From Pseudopedobacter sp039918235 (GTDB taxonomy: Bacteria; Bacteroidota; Bacteroidia; Sphingobacteriales; Sphingobacteriaceae), in NCBI GenBank assembly GCA_039918235.1, contig JBDSHZ010000071.1:1-33742 (forward strand): a stretch of 33,742 nucleotides of DNA, in the 5' to 3' direction. The translations under genes and the position numbers were made by a program. The notes under the pieces are model-generated. The model made no database searches. It was not told the origin of the DNA and worked only from the letters and a program-made list of their open reading frames with translations. Every line of letters starts with the position of its first letter. Position 1 is the stretch's first letter. This document shows positions 16,218 to 25,306 of the stretch, piece after piece.

Positions 16218-17501
16218 ATGAATTTTGTTGAAGAACTGCGCTGGCGAGGATTATTGCATGACATTATGCCGGGTACTGAAGAAGAATTAGCCAAAGGAAT
16301 GACCGCAGGTTATATTGGTTTTGATCCAACCGCCGATTCATTACACGTGGGTAGTTTGTTGCAAATCATGACTTTAGTACGTTTTCAGCAGGCAGGCCAT
16401 AAGCCATTTGCTTTAGTGGGCGGTGCAACAGGAATGGTGGGTGATCCATCAGGAAAATCACAAGAAAGAAATTTATTGTCGGAAGATCTTCTGAATCATA
16501 ATTTAAAAGGAATTCAATCTCAACTAGAGCGTTTCCTTGATTTTGATTGTGGAGCCAACAGTGCAGAAATTGTCAATAATTACGATTGGTTTAAAAATTT
16601 TACATTTTTGGATTTTATCCGAGATGTAGGTAAGCACATTACTGTAAATTACATGATGGCCAAAGATTCGGTAAAGAAAAGGTTGGAAAGTGAAGTGGGG
16701 ATGTCTTTCACGGAATTTTCTTATCAATTGGTACAGGGATATGATTTCTATTATTTATGGAAACACAAAAATTGTGTTCTTCAAATGGGAGGATCAGATC
16801 AGTGGGGGAATATTGTTACCGGAACAGAATTTATTAGGAGAAAAGGTGCGGGACAGGCTTTTGCATTAACTTCTCCTTTGATCAAAAAATCTGACGGAAC
16901 TAAATTTGGTAAAACCGAGGGAGGAAATGTATGGTTGGACGCAAAAAAAACGAGTCCGTACCAATTTTATCAGTTTTGGCTAAATGCATCAGATGATGAT
17001 GCGATAAATTATATCAAAATATTTACCTTCTTTACTCAAAAGGAAATAGAAAGTTTAATTGCACAACACGCTGAAGCACCACATTTAAGAGCTTTGCAAA
17101 AAACGCTGGCTAAAGATATTACCGAAAGAGTACATGGAGCTGATGCTTTAGAAACTGCTTTAAAAACTACTGATTTTCTTTTTGGAAATGGTTCTTTAGA
17201 TTTTTTGAAATCTTTAGATGATGAAGGTGTTTTACAAGTATTTGAAGGAATTTCTCAATTTTCGGTTTCAAAATTAGCGTTCAAAAGTGGTTATGATGCG
17301 TTGACTTTATTAGCGGATAAAACTTCCATTTTTCCATCAAAAGGAGAAGCAAAGAAAATGATTGTTGGCGGAGGAGTTTCTGTAAACCGAGAAAAAATTC
17401 CCAATCCAGAGAAAATTTTTACAGTTTCAGATTTAATTAATGAAAAGTTTTTGGTGGTACAAAAAGGGAAGAAAAATTATTTTCTCGTAAATGTTGAATA
17501 A
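16218..17501 (+). CDS. tyrS: Tyrosyl-tRNA synthetase
   Basis: Class I aminoacyl-tRNA synthetase that charges tRNA-Tyr in the cytoplasm. At 427 residues it is the normal bacterial TyrRS of the TyrRS1 type. Seen: YIGFDPTADSLHVGS with the HIGH-like HVGS at 43-46, the tyrosine-binding YQLVQGYDF at about 169-177, GGSDQWGNI at 191-199, the KMSKS-like KFGKT at 229-233, and a C-terminal S4-like RNA-binding domain (from about 355, with KKMIVGGGVSVN). No T-box is expected in this phylum and none was seen. It is followed by a toxin-antitoxin pair with its own operator. Confidence 0.97.
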   Translation: MNFVEELRWRGLLHDIMPGTEEELAKGMTAGYIGFDPTADSLHVGSLLQIMTLVRFQQAGHKPFALVGGATGMVGDPSGKSQERNLLSEDLLNHNLKGIQSQLERFLDFDCGANSAEIVNNYDWFKNFTFLDFIRDVGKHITVNYMMAKDSVKKRLESEVGMSFTEFSYQLVQGYDFYYLWKHKNCVLQMGGSDQWGNIVTGTEFIRRKGAGQAFALTSPLIKKSDGTKFGKTEGGNVWLDAKKTSPYQFYQFWLNASDDDAINYIKIFTFFTQKEIESLIAQHAEAPHLRALQKTLAKDITERVHGADALETALKTTDFLFGNGSLDFLKSLDDEGVLQVFEGISQFSVSKLAFKSGYDALTLLADKTSIFPSKGEAKKMIVGGGVSVNREKIPNPEKIFTVSDLINEKFLVVQKGKKNYFLVNVE

Positions 17502-17507
17502 ATTTTA

Positions 17508-17550
17508 AAATCAGACAAAAAAGTATTATTTTTGGATATATGTCTGATTT
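17508..17550 (+). promoter_or_regulatory. Operator-promoter of the Xre/RES toxin-antitoxin module
   Basis: A perfect 10-bp inverted repeat, AAATCAGACA (17508-17517) and TGTCTGATTT (17541-17550), flanks TATTTTTG (17527-17534), which matches the TAnnTTTG -7 element. The right arm ends at the base before the antitoxin ATG. Arm centres are 33 bp apart, about three helical turns, as expected for cooperative binding of two dimers. A transcript starting about 7 bases after the -7 element would have a very short leader. Confidence 0.75.
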
Positions 17551-18039
17551 ATGAAAAATACAGTAAACGAACCAATTATTGAATACGTTACTTCAGTAAA
17601 TGAATCTATTTATTTAGGCATTGCTTTATTTGGAGGTACTAAGGCGCTTAGTATAAAATCTAGCATGCTTTCTGATTTTGATTTATTAGAATTAACAAGA
17701 AGGGGTATCCCAAAAAAGGCAATGTTAAATCTAGTGAATAAAATCACTATTACTTTACAGGAGTTTGCGAAAATCATGCACATTTCAGAGAGAACCTTCC
17801 AACGTTTTGAAGAAAATGCCCTAGTAAAGCCAGAGTATTCTGAAAAAGCTTTAGAATTGGCCCGTTTATATGCCCGCGGTGAGGAGGTTTTTGGTTCATT
17901 GGATAAATTTAAACAATGGATGAAAATGCCTTCACATTTATTTAAAGGGCAAACTCCATTTTCTTTACTGGATTCATCCATAGGTTTTGATTTAGTTTTA
18001 AAAGAACTAGGAAGAATAGAACATGGTATTTTTTCTTAA
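17551..18039 (+). CDS. Xre/MbcA/ParS-type antitoxin (DUF2384)
   Basis: A 162-residue antitoxin partner of a RES-domain toxin. The middle is a helix-turn-helix-like region (LQEFAKIMHISERTFQRFEENALV, about 71-94), and the C-terminus carries the DUF2384 toxin-binding segment (ARLYARGEEVFGSLDKFKQWM, about 108-128, then FDLVLKELGRIEHGIF). It should neutralise the toxin and repress its own promoter by binding the inverted repeat just upstream. Its TAA stop and the toxin ATG overlap as TAATG, so the two are translationally coupled. Confidence 0.9.
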   Translation: MKNTVNEPIIEYVTSVNESIYLGIALFGGTKALSIKSSMLSDFDLLELTRRGIPKKAMLNLVNKITITLQEFAKIMHISERTFQRFEENALVKPEYSEKALELARLYARGEEVFGSLDKFKQWMKMPSHLFKGQTPFSLLDSSIGFDLVLKELGRIEHGIFS

Positions 18040-18488
18040 TGAAACTTTATAGGCTGGGGAATTGCATGTTTTCTGGAAACTTATCTGGTGAAGGAGCAAG
18101 AATTTATGGTGGCCGATGGAATTCTATTGGTGTTCCAGCTGTTTATTTTGCAAACTCTAGAGCGCTGGCAGTCTTAGAGGTTTTAGTTCATTTATCTCCT
18201 GTTTTTTTGCCTGACAATTTCTGTATGGTGGAATTTGAAGTTGATGGTAATTATTTTGAAATTCAAGAAGAAAATTTACCTAAAGATTGGAATGTGTTTC
18301 CTTTTTTAAAAAACGTTCAAAAAATAGGTGATCAGTTTTTGAAAGATAATGGTTCTCCACTAATAAAAGTTCCATCTGCTATTGTAAAGGGGGAGTATAA
18401 TTTTGTTTTGAATCCGTTACATCATGAATCTGGAAATATAAAATTGATGGATAGTAGACCTTTCAGTTTTGATGAGCGACTTTTTTGA
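18039..18488 (+). CDS. RES-domain toxin
   Basis: A 149-residue RES-family toxin. Characterised relatives deplete NAD+ (NADase or phosphorylase) or ADP-ribosylate a target. The residues that name the family are present: Arg in ARIYGGRWNS (Arg21/Arg26), Tyr36 in AVYFANS, Glu47 in ALAVLEVLVHL, and Ser113 in KVPSAIV, followed by EYNFVLNP. Length and motif spacing are normal and there is no disruption, so it is likely active. It overlaps the antitoxin stop by one base and converges on the LuxE-like gene 13 bases away. It is distinct from the RelE/ParE pair in the his operon. Confidence 0.92.
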   Translation: MKLYRLGNCMFSGNLSGEGARIYGGRWNSIGVPAVYFANSRALAVLEVLVHLSPVFLPDNFCMVEFEVDGNYFEIQEENLPKDWNVFPFLKNVQKIGDQFLKDNGSPLIKVPSAIVKGEYNFVLNPLHHESGNIKLMDSRPFSFDERLF

Positions 18489-18501
18489 TTTTAAATTTGA
18501 A

Positions 18502-19470
18502 TCACCCTACCATCAAATTGCACCCTCTAATATCACTGTTGTCAAATCTTCCTAAAACTTCAAATGATCCATCTGGATGAATCTTTCCTAAATCTTGAGT
18601 CGCGATGAAAGAGCAAGAATGGATATTGGGCAAATCAATGACATTAATTCCGCCGGCTTTTCCGTCTGAAAAATAAGTTAAAGGGTCATTTGCATCTCTA
18701 ATCAAGACTTTCATCCAAGGCGGGCAATTAAAAATGCCATCACCTGTTGAATAAGCCTGAGAAAGTAATTCCGTCATTCCATATTCCGAATGTATTTTTT
18801 GTACACCAAAACCAATACAGAGTGATTGGTGCAATTCCTCTCGCACCATTTCTTTACGCTTTCCTTTCATTCCGCCAGTTTCCATCAACAGGAGTTCTGG
18901 AAATTCAATAGGTTGTTTTTCTATAAAATCTAACAAAGCGTAAGTGACGCCCATCAATAATGTTTTTTGTTTTTTCTCTTTTAGTGAGATCAGTTTCTGA
19001 TAAAGTTCTTCATGGTTATGCAAAAAGAAGCCACTATCAGGATGGTTAGATTTTTTAATCAGATCATCTACCATATAAATCAAAGAAGAGCCATCTCTTT
19101 CTAAGTAGCTTGGTAATAAAGCTAAAATGCAGGTAGTTTCTATGTCTCCATAAAAATATTCAAAACCTTTGAGATAGCTGTCTTCATAAATTTTAATATC
19201 CTGTACAAAATGTTTGCTGGTTGAGGTTCCTGTGGTTCCTGAGCTGGAGAAAATTACATCCGCGAAAGCCAAATCTTCTATTACTGAATGTCTTTTGAAA
19301 AATTCAATAGGTAAAAATGGAATGCTAGAATAGTGATTTACGTCATCAGGATTTATTCCCAAGGCCATTATAAAATCGTGATAAACAGGAATAGTCTGAG
19401 ATTGTAACCTAAAAGCATCCAAACAGGCGTCATTAAATTGTTCTTCCGTACGGAGGTTAAACATGTTCAT
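18502..19470 (-). CDS. LuxE/PaaK-like acyl-protein synthetase
   Basis: A 322-residue adenylating acyltransferase of the LuxE family, which activates a carboxylic acid with ATP. Seen: SIPFLPIEFFKRHSV at about 49-63, the ATP loop FSSSGTTGTSTSKH at about 74-87, MGVTYALLDFIE, LLMETGGMKGKRKE and IHSEYGMTELLSQAY, all typical of LuxE and distant acyl-CoA ligase relatives. There are no LuxC or LuxD genes nearby, so this is not bioluminescence. In Bacteroidetes such lone genes are common and their acyl substrate is unknown. A candidate -7 element on the minus strand (TAAGTTTG, 19501-19494) precedes it. An alternative ATG lies two codons inside. Confidence 0.8.
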   Translation of the reverse strand: MNMFNLRTEEQFNDACLDAFRLQSQTIPVYHDFIMALGINPDDVNHYSSIPFLPIEFFKRHSVIEDLAFADVIFSSSGTTGTSTSKHFVQDIKIYEDSYLKGFEYFYGDIETTCILALLPSYLERDGSSLIYMVDDLIKKSNHPDSGFFLHNHEELYQKLISLKEKKQKTLLMGVTYALLDFIEKQPIEFPELLLMETGGMKGKRKEMVREELHQSLCIGFGVQKIHSEYGMTELLSQAYSTGDGIFNCPPWMKVLIRDANDPLTYFSDGKAGGINVIDLPNIHSCSFIATQDLGKIHPDGSFEVLGRFDNSDIRGCNLMVG

Positions 19471-19864
19471 GATCTAAATATATAAATAGGATTCAAACTT
19501 ATAACGGCAATTAATAGGCATATTTAAAAGGATAATTTCTTAGCATATAGTATTTGTAATAAAAATGAGGATACATTAATCAAATTCAATTTTTGCGTTC
19601 ACTATATAATTTGTAAACATATTGATATTTAATTTTCTGGATAACATTTTTTCAATATTCATGCGATAGAACTTAGCGTATTAGGAGCATTAATTATGAC
19701 GGTTTAACAGATTTTAACTGTTTTTGATAATGATATTGCTATTTTTTAACTAAAAATGTAAAAAAAACTCACTTTAGTTGTGTTGTTGTTAAAATATAAA
19801 TGTAAATACTTTTCAATAAGTAAAGTATATTAAGGATATTAGCGTTACTTAATGCTAATAATAC
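19471..19864. other. 394-base divergent intergenic region, no gene seen
   Basis: A/T-rich spacer between the LuxE-like gene and the GH31 gene. It holds the candidate LuxE promoter element (19494-19501) and a 6-bp inverted repeat ATTAGC/GCTAAT (19838-19843 and 19854-19859) just before the GH31 start. I see no convincing promoter for GH31, no RNA gene and no conserved small protein. Confidence 0.5.
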
Positions 19865-22375
19865 ATGACAAATAAAGATAAGGATCAAACTAATATTGAT
19901 GATTCTAAAAATATAAAAGATCCAATGGATACCTCGGATCATATAGAAGTGAGCGAAGATGAACTTGATGAGGAAGCCATTCAGCATGTTAATAATCCAA
20001 TTGTTGGAATAAAACCTATTGAAAAGGTTTTTTTGGGTGCAGTTAAGGAAGTAAGGCAAGAGAACAATAAGTACATCTTTTCAGATGGTTCTGCCTCTGT
20101 TGAAATCAGGGTGGTAAGTGATGAAATCATCAGGGTACGTTTGGCTCCGCACAGCGTTTTTTTAGATGAATTTTCTTACGCTGTTCCATCTTTTGATCAA
20201 AAAGTTGCCGTATTTACTTTTAAAGAGGAGGAAAGCTACTATGCAGTTTCTACCAATACCGTTTCCTGTCATATTGATAAATCTAACTTTCAGATTTCTT
20301 TTGTAGACAATGATGGAACGGTGACTGACGAAGATTACCTAGGAATGCACTGGGAAGAAAATGAGCAGTTTGGTGGCTACTATGTTTATTGTACAAAAAA
20401 AACCTATCCAGAACAGGCTTTTTATGGCTTAGGGGATAAGCCAACAGATTTAAACCTTCGCGGAAAGCGATTGCAGAACTGGAATTCAGACACCTATTCT
20501 TTTGCAAAACACCAAGATCCACTTTACAGAAGTATTCCTTTTTTTATCAGTTTAAATGAAGGCCATGCGCATGGTATTTTTTTAGACAATACGTTTAAAA
20601 CCCATTTTGATTTTGCACAGGAAGATGACACAAAATTAAGCTTTTGGGCTGATGGAGGGGAACTCCAGTATTATTATATACATGGTCCGCACATGATGGA
20701 TGTAGTTAAACGCTACAATTCCATTACCGGAACACATAAATTGCCTCCAATTTGGGCTTTAGGCTATCATCAATGTAGATGGAGTTACTATCCTGAATCT
20801 AAAGTAAAGGATTTAGCTTATCAGTTTAGAAGCAGAAAGATTCCTTGCGATGCACTTTATTTGGATATTGATTATATGGACGGTTACAGGTGTTTTACTT
20901 GGAACAAAAAATATTTCCCCAATCCAAAAAAGATGATCAAAGAATTGTCTGATGATGGATTTAAAACCGTAGTGATTATTGATCCGGGAATAAAAGTGGA
21001 TGATAACTATTGGGTTTTTAAAGAAGGAAAAGAAAATAAATACTTCTGTAGACGTAGCGATGACTACTTTATGGAAGGTCACGTATGGCCAGGTCGTTGC
21101 CAATTTCCTGATTTCACAAATCCAGAAGTGAGGTTGTGGTGGGGAGGTTTATTCAAAGAATTGATAGAAGTAGGAGTAGCCGGAGTATGGAATGATATGA
21201 ATGAGCCTGCCGTTTTCGGTAAAGGAACTTTCCCTGATGATGTACGTCATCAATATGATGGGCACCGTGGTTCGCACCGTAAGGCGCATAATGTTTACGG
21301 AATGCAGATGGTAAGGGCAACTTATGATGGATTAAAGAAAATCCAGAAAAATAAACGTCCGTTTACCATTACCAGAGCGGGATATTCAGGAGTACAACGT
21401 TACAGCTCCTGCTGGACAGGAGACAACGTAGCGAGCTGGGAGCACTTAAAAATCGGAAGCTTACAGATGCAAAGATTATCCATGTCTGGGTTGCCATTTG
21501 CTGGAACCGATATTGGTGGATTTAGTGGCGAGCCAACGGGTGAACTATTCACCAGATGGATTCAATTAGGTGTTTTTTCTCCTTTTATGAGAGCACACTC
21601 CGCAGGTGACACTGCAGAACGTGAACCATGGAGCTTTGGTAAAGAGCTAGAAGATATCAACAGAAAGTTTATTGAACTTCGTTATAAGTTACTTCCATAT
21701 ATCTATTCTGCTTTTTGGGAGCACTCTCGTTATGGCTTCCCAATTCTTCGTCCGGTGGTGATGTTGGAGCAAGATAATCCAAGTAACAAGTACAGAGAAG
21801 ATGAATTTACCTTTGGTGATAAAATATTGGTTTGCCCAGTTTTTGAAGAAGGCGGAACTTCCAGAAATGTATACCTTCCGGCAGGCTTATGGTTTGATTA
21901 CTGGACCCACGAGACCTTAGAAGGAGGTAAAGAACATTTGGTGCAGGCACCTTTAGATTCCATGCCTATTTTTGTGAAAGCAGGTTCTGTAATTCCAGAA
22001 TATCCTGTGATGCAATATACCAGCGAGATTGAAATTGAGGAGCTCATGTTTCAGATTTATTATTCAGATTATGAGGTGAACTCCTTCTATTTTGAAGATC
22101 ACGGAGATACTTTTGCTTACGAGCAAGATATTTACATGGAAAAGAAATTCATTGTAAATGGGGATAAAAAATCAATGACGTTAAAGCAATCTGTAGAAGG
22201 TTTATTTACGCCGAGATATGAAACTTATGATTTAAAGCTAATCGGTTTGCCATTTAAGCCAACAAAAGTGGTGGTTGATGGTAAAGATTATGTGGGCGAT
22301 CTCAAGTTTGATGATTTAAAAAGAGTGAGGCTTAAAGTTCCTAAGCACTTTAAAAACATTCAAATTTCCAAATAA
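19865..22375 (+). CDS. Glycoside hydrolase family 31 alpha-glucosidase
   Basis: An 836-residue retaining alpha-glucosidase. Domains: an acidic, probably disordered N-terminus (1-48), a GH31 N-terminal beta-sandwich (about 60-290), the TIM barrel with nucleophile Asp444 in GVWNDMNEP and acid/base Asp520 in CWTGDN, and C-terminal beta domains with a DUF5110-like end. PPIWALGYHQCRWSY at 294-308 is the usual barrel start. There is no signal peptide, so unlike the SusB-type periplasmic enzymes it should act in the cytoplasm on malto-oligosaccharides. The branching enzyme gene follows on the same strand after a terminator, which suggests a role in glycogen or starch-sugar metabolism. Confidence 0.94.
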   Translation: MTNKDKDQTNIDDSKNIKDPMDTSDHIEVSEDELDEEAIQHVNNPIVGIKPIEKVFLGAVKEVRQENNKYIFSDGSASVEIRVVSDEIIRVRLAPHSVFLDEFSYAVPSFDQKVAVFTFKEEESYYAVSTNTVSCHIDKSNFQISFVDNDGTVTDEDYLGMHWEENEQFGGYYVYCTKKTYPEQAFYGLGDKPTDLNLRGKRLQNWNSDTYSFAKHQDPLYRSIPFFISLNEGHAHGIFLDNTFKTHFDFAQEDDTKLSFWADGGELQYYYIHGPHMMDVVKRYNSITGTHKLPPIWALGYHQCRWSYYPESKVKDLAYQFRSRKIPCDALYLDIDYMDGYRCFTWNKKYFPNPKKMIKELSDDGFKTVVIIDPGIKVDDNYWVFKEGKENKYFCRRSDDYFMEGHVWPGRCQFPDFTNPEVRLWWGGLFKELIEVGVAGVWNDMNEPAVFGKGTFPDDVRHQYDGHRGSHRKAHNVYGMQMVRATYDGLKKIQKNKRPFTITRAGYSGVQRYSSCWTGDNVASWEHLKIGSLQMQRLSMSGLPFAGTDIGGFSGEPTGELFTRWIQLGVFSPFMRAHSAGDTAEREPWSFGKELEDINRKFIELRYKLLPYIYSAFWEHSRYGFPILRPVVMLEQDNPSNKYREDEFTFGDKILVCPVFEEGGTSRNVYLPAGLWFDYWTHETLEGGKEHLVQAPLDSMPIFVKAGSVIPEYPVMQYTSEIEIEELMFQIYYSDYEVNSFYFEDHGDTFAYEQDIYMEKKFIVNGDKKSMTLKQSVEGLFTPRYETYDLKLIGLPFKPTKVVVDGKDYVGDLKFDDLKRVRLKVPKHFKNIQISK

Positions 22376-22380
22376 AATTT

Positions 22381-22405
22381 AAAGCCCGATTATTTATCGG
22401 GCTTT
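22381..22405 (+). terminator. Intrinsic terminator after the GH31 gene
   Basis: AAAGCCCGAT (22381-22390) and ATCGGGCTTT (22396-22405) form a 10-bp perfect stem around TATTT, followed by more T residues. It lies 5 bases after the GH31 stop, so the branching enzyme gene probably has its own promoter. Confidence 0.92.
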
Positions 22406-22538
22406 TTTATAATCCAAAAATTTCTTAAGGCAATAAATTTTGATAATCCCTTTTTATTTCAAGTTTATATGTAAATTGGAAATTAATCCTACTCAGATTA
22501 ACTAAACCAATTTATAATTTCAATTAGAGGCTCATTCC

Positions 22539-24608
22539 ATGGCTAAAAAAATAAAAGAAGTAACAGAAGAATCTATAAAAAAAATAAAAAAAGCACCTGT
22601 TAAAAAGAATGCAGAAAATGCTGATGAGGAAAAACCTAAGGTGAAAAAGACAGTGGCAAATGCAAAAAAAGCAGTAAGCGTTAATCAACCACAAACTCCA
22701 GTTCATTTGAATGTACACCCCTATAGCAGGTTTACAGATTTTGATATTTCCCTTTTCACCTCAGGAAAACACTATAAATTATACGAAAAATTCGGTTCTC
22801 ATGTGGTCACACATGAAAATAAAGTAGGAACTTACTTTGCTGTTTGGGCACCTAATGCCCATTATGTTTCTGTAATCGGTAATTTTAATTATTGGGATAA
22901 AGCTACGCACCCTTTAAATGTAAGATGGGACGGTTCTGGAATATGGGAAGGTTTTGTTCCTGATATAGGTAATGGAGAATCTTATAAATATTTCATTAAT
23001 TCTACTACAGGAGAAGATTTAGAAAAGGCAGATCCTTTTGCCCTAAGATCAGAAGAGCCACCACGTACTGCATCTATAGTTTGGGATAACTGGTACGTAT
23101 GGAATGATCAATCATGGATGGGAAATAGATACCTCACAAATGGACTAAACAAACCCATGTCTGTTTATGAAGTTCATTTTGGCTCTTGGGCCCGAGGTGT
23201 AGAATCGCCAGATCAGTTTCTTTCCTACCGAGAAATGGCGCAACTGATGATCCCTTATGTAAAGGAAATGGGCTTTACTCATGTAGAGTTTATGCCATTG
23301 ATGGAGCATCCTTTTTATCCGAGTTGGGGTTATCAAATTACAGGTTACTTTGCGGCTACCTGCCGTTTTGGAACGCCACAGGATTTGATGTATTTAATAG
23401 AACAGTTCCATGAAAATGGAATAGGTGTAATTATGGATTGGGTGCCTTCCCATTTCCCAGGAGATGCTCACGGCTTGTACAATTTTGATGGCTCTCATTT
23501 ATATGAGCATGAAGATGTACGTAAAGGATTTCATCCCGATTGGAAATCTTATATTTTCAATTATGGCAGAAATGAGGTGAGGGCGTTTCTTATTTCTAAT
23601 GCTTTATTCTGGTTAGAAAGATTCCACATAGATGGTTTAAGGGTAGATGCGGTTGCTTCTATGCTCTATCTTGATTATTCAAGAAAAGAAGGGGAGTGGA
23701 TTCCTAATGAATACGGAGGACGAGAGAACTTAGAAGCCATTTCTTTATTAAAAGAATTTAACGAAGCGGTATATGCTAATTTTCCAGATGTGCAGACCAT
23801 TGCAGAGGAATCTACTTCTTTCCCCGGCGTAAGCCATCCTACTTATACTGGAGGTTTAGGCTTTGGCCAGAAATGGATGATGGGATGGATGAACGATACG
23901 CTGAGATATTTCAAAGAGGATCCAATCAATAGAAAATATCACCATTCTGAGATTACTTTCAGTACCATTTATGCTTTTACAGAAAACTTTATGTTACCGC
24001 TTTCTCATGATGAAGTGGTACATGGCAAGCACTCGCTGATTTATAAAATGCCGGGTGACGAATGGCAGCAGTTTGCCAATTTAAGGTTACTGTACAGTTA
24101 CATGTGGACGCACCCCGGAACGAAATTGCTGTTTATGGGTTCAGAATTTGCCCAGACTAAAGAATGGAATCCAAGTCATTCACTTGATTGGCATTTGTTA
24201 GAATTTGCACCTCATCAAGGAATGAAGAAAACAATAATGGCTTTGAACAAGCTCTACAAAGAAGAGCCTGCATTATATGAACGTAGTTTTGATGGTAATG
24301 GATTTGAATGGATTGTGAATGACGATGCTGAAAACTCAGTATTGGTTTACGCTAGAAAAGGCTTTGATGCTAAGGATGATTTGATCATTGCTTTAAATTT
24401 AACGCCTGTTCCTCTTCCAAATTACCGGTTTGGAGTTACCAAACAAGGGAATTGGAAAGAAATCTTCAATTCTGATGACTTACAATATTGGGGAAGTGGA
24501 ATCCATAATGAAGATAAGCAAAGTGAAGCTAAAGGAAGCCATTGGAAGGCCAATTCCATTGAAGTTAGCATTCCGCCCTTGGGCATGGTTGTTTTTAAAG
24601 CAGTATAA
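22539..24608 (+). CDS. glgB: 1,4-alpha-glucan branching enzyme
   Basis: Creates alpha-1,6 branches in glycogen. Of the 689 residues, the first 50 or so are a Lys/Glu/Ala-rich extension that looks disordered. A CBM48 domain follows (TYFAVWAPNAHYVSVIGNFNYW, 98-119), then the GH13 barrel with HVEFMPLMEHPFYPSWGYQ at 248-266, nucleophile Asp370 in DGLRVDAVASM, the catalytic Glu in IAEEST (about 423) and Asp491 in LSHDEVVHGK. A C-terminal beta domain ends in SIPPLGMVVFK. All catalytic residues are present. No other glg gene is in the window, and GH31 lies 163 bases upstream beyond a terminator. Confidence 0.96.
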   Translation: MAKKIKEVTEESIKKIKKAPVKKNAENADEEKPKVKKTVANAKKAVSVNQPQTPVHLNVHPYSRFTDFDISLFTSGKHYKLYEKFGSHVVTHENKVGTYFAVWAPNAHYVSVIGNFNYWDKATHPLNVRWDGSGIWEGFVPDIGNGESYKYFINSTTGEDLEKADPFALRSEEPPRTASIVWDNWYVWNDQSWMGNRYLTNGLNKPMSVYEVHFGSWARGVESPDQFLSYREMAQLMIPYVKEMGFTHVEFMPLMEHPFYPSWGYQITGYFAATCRFGTPQDLMYLIEQFHENGIGVIMDWVPSHFPGDAHGLYNFDGSHLYEHEDVRKGFHPDWKSYIFNYGRNEVRAFLISNALFWLERFHIDGLRVDAVASMLYLDYSRKEGEWIPNEYGGRENLEAISLLKEFNEAVYANFPDVQTIAEESTSFPGVSHPTYTGGLGFGQKWMMGWMNDTLRYFKEDPINRKYHHSEITFSTIYAFTENFMLPLSHDEVVHGKHSLIYKMPGDEWQQFANLRLLYSYMWTHPGTKLLFMGSEFAQTKEWNPSHSLDWHLLEFAPHQGMKKTIMALNKLYKEEPALYERSFDGNGFEWIVNDDAENSVLVYARKGFDAKDDLIIALNLTPVPLPNYRFGVTKQGNWKEIFNSDDLQYWGSGIHNEDKQSEAKGSHWKANSIEVSIPPLGMVVFKAV

Positions 24609-24617
24609 ATATAATTG

Positions 24618-24645
24618 AGCCAGGGTGATTTTTTTTACTCTGGCT
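24618..24645 (+). terminator. Terminator after glgB
   Basis: AGCCAGGGT (24618-24626) and ACTCTGGCT (24637-24645) pair at 8 of 9 positions around a T-rich loop, followed by TTTTG. It starts 9 bases after the glgB stop. Confidence 0.75.
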
Positions 24646-24805
24646 TTTGTATAATCTATAAAAGGAATATCATATTTACTCTTCAGGTCTACTCCTTTCT
24701 AGTTAATGAATCTAATAAAGGGGATAATTTGCTTTCTAACCAATAAACCAAATTATTAGTTTAATGGCTTTATTTCAATTGATTTTAATGGCTATTTGAT
24801 AGAAT

Positions 24806-25255
24806 TTAAAGCATATCCGAAACGGTATCACCGGCTTTTTTGACACCGATGCCCAGCTTCTCTAATTTTTCTTTCTCTTCGCTCAAGAAATTCCGAAGAC
24901 TTTTGAAGTAGTTGAGTTTCTGTTCTAAAAAGCTATCTGTCAAACCTTGAGTTAAAGTTCCAAATAGACTCCTTTCTTTTTCTAGAGAAAGTTGCTGTTC
25001 TTTCTCTAGGTCTTTAATTTTTTTATCCAGCTTGATAATGAGCGCTCCAATTTTAGAGCGGTCTTTTGGAAAAGCTTTTTTATTGGTATCGGCAAAGAAA
25101 TGAATATCAAAATCTTTTACTGAAATTTTTACTTCACTTTTTCTATCCATATCAATCCTGTTCATTTTAAGGTGAGGAGAATCATCTAATGCTTTAGCTT
25201 TTAGGCATACACTACCTAATAATAGGAAGGTGAAAATGAGTAATAAATCTTTCAA
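24806..25255 (-). CDS. Exported hypothetical protein
   Basis: A 149-residue protein I do not recognise. The N-terminus is a signal peptide (DLLLIFTFLLLGSVCLKAKA, about 3-22). The mature part starts with a short strand-rich region (VKISVKDFDIHFFAD, about 42-56) and then becomes strongly charged and helical (KLDKKIKDLEKEQQLSLEKERS, with a second run near FLSEEKEKLEKLG), suggesting a coiled coil. There is no lipobox and no catalytic motif. It stands alone on the minus strand between glgB and the YitT gene, with its own good candidate promoter. Confidence 0.65.
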   Translation of the reverse strand: MKDLLLIFTFLLLGSVCLKAKALDDSPHLKMNRIDMDRKSEVKISVKDFDIHFFADTNKKAFPKDRSKIGALIIKLDKKIKDLEKEQQLSLEKERSLFGTLTQGLTDSFLEQKLNYFKSLRNFLSEEKEKLEKLGIGVKKAGDTVSDML

Positions 25256-25277
25256 AGGTATAAAGAATCTAAGATTT

Positions 25278-25306
25278 CAAAATTACAAATTAAACCTTAA
25301 AATCAA
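25278..25306 (-). promoter_or_regulatory. Candidate promoter of the exported hypothetical
   Basis: On the minus strand TTG (25306-25304), an 18-base spacer and TAATTTTG (25285-25278) fit the Bacteroidetes consensus with a spacer one base short. The -7 element ends 22 bases before the start codon. Confidence 0.6.

Noticed and set aside
18502..19470. Bioluminescence gene
   Set aside because: Only the LuxE-like part is present; no luciferase, reductase or LuxC/LuxD is nearby, and lone LuxE homologues are common in non-luminous Bacteroidetes.
22524..22718. Phe/Tyr-rich minus-strand frame at the start of glgB
   Set aside because: It is the reverse complement of the Lys-rich GlgB extension; AAA and AAG codons read as Phe and Leu on the other strand.
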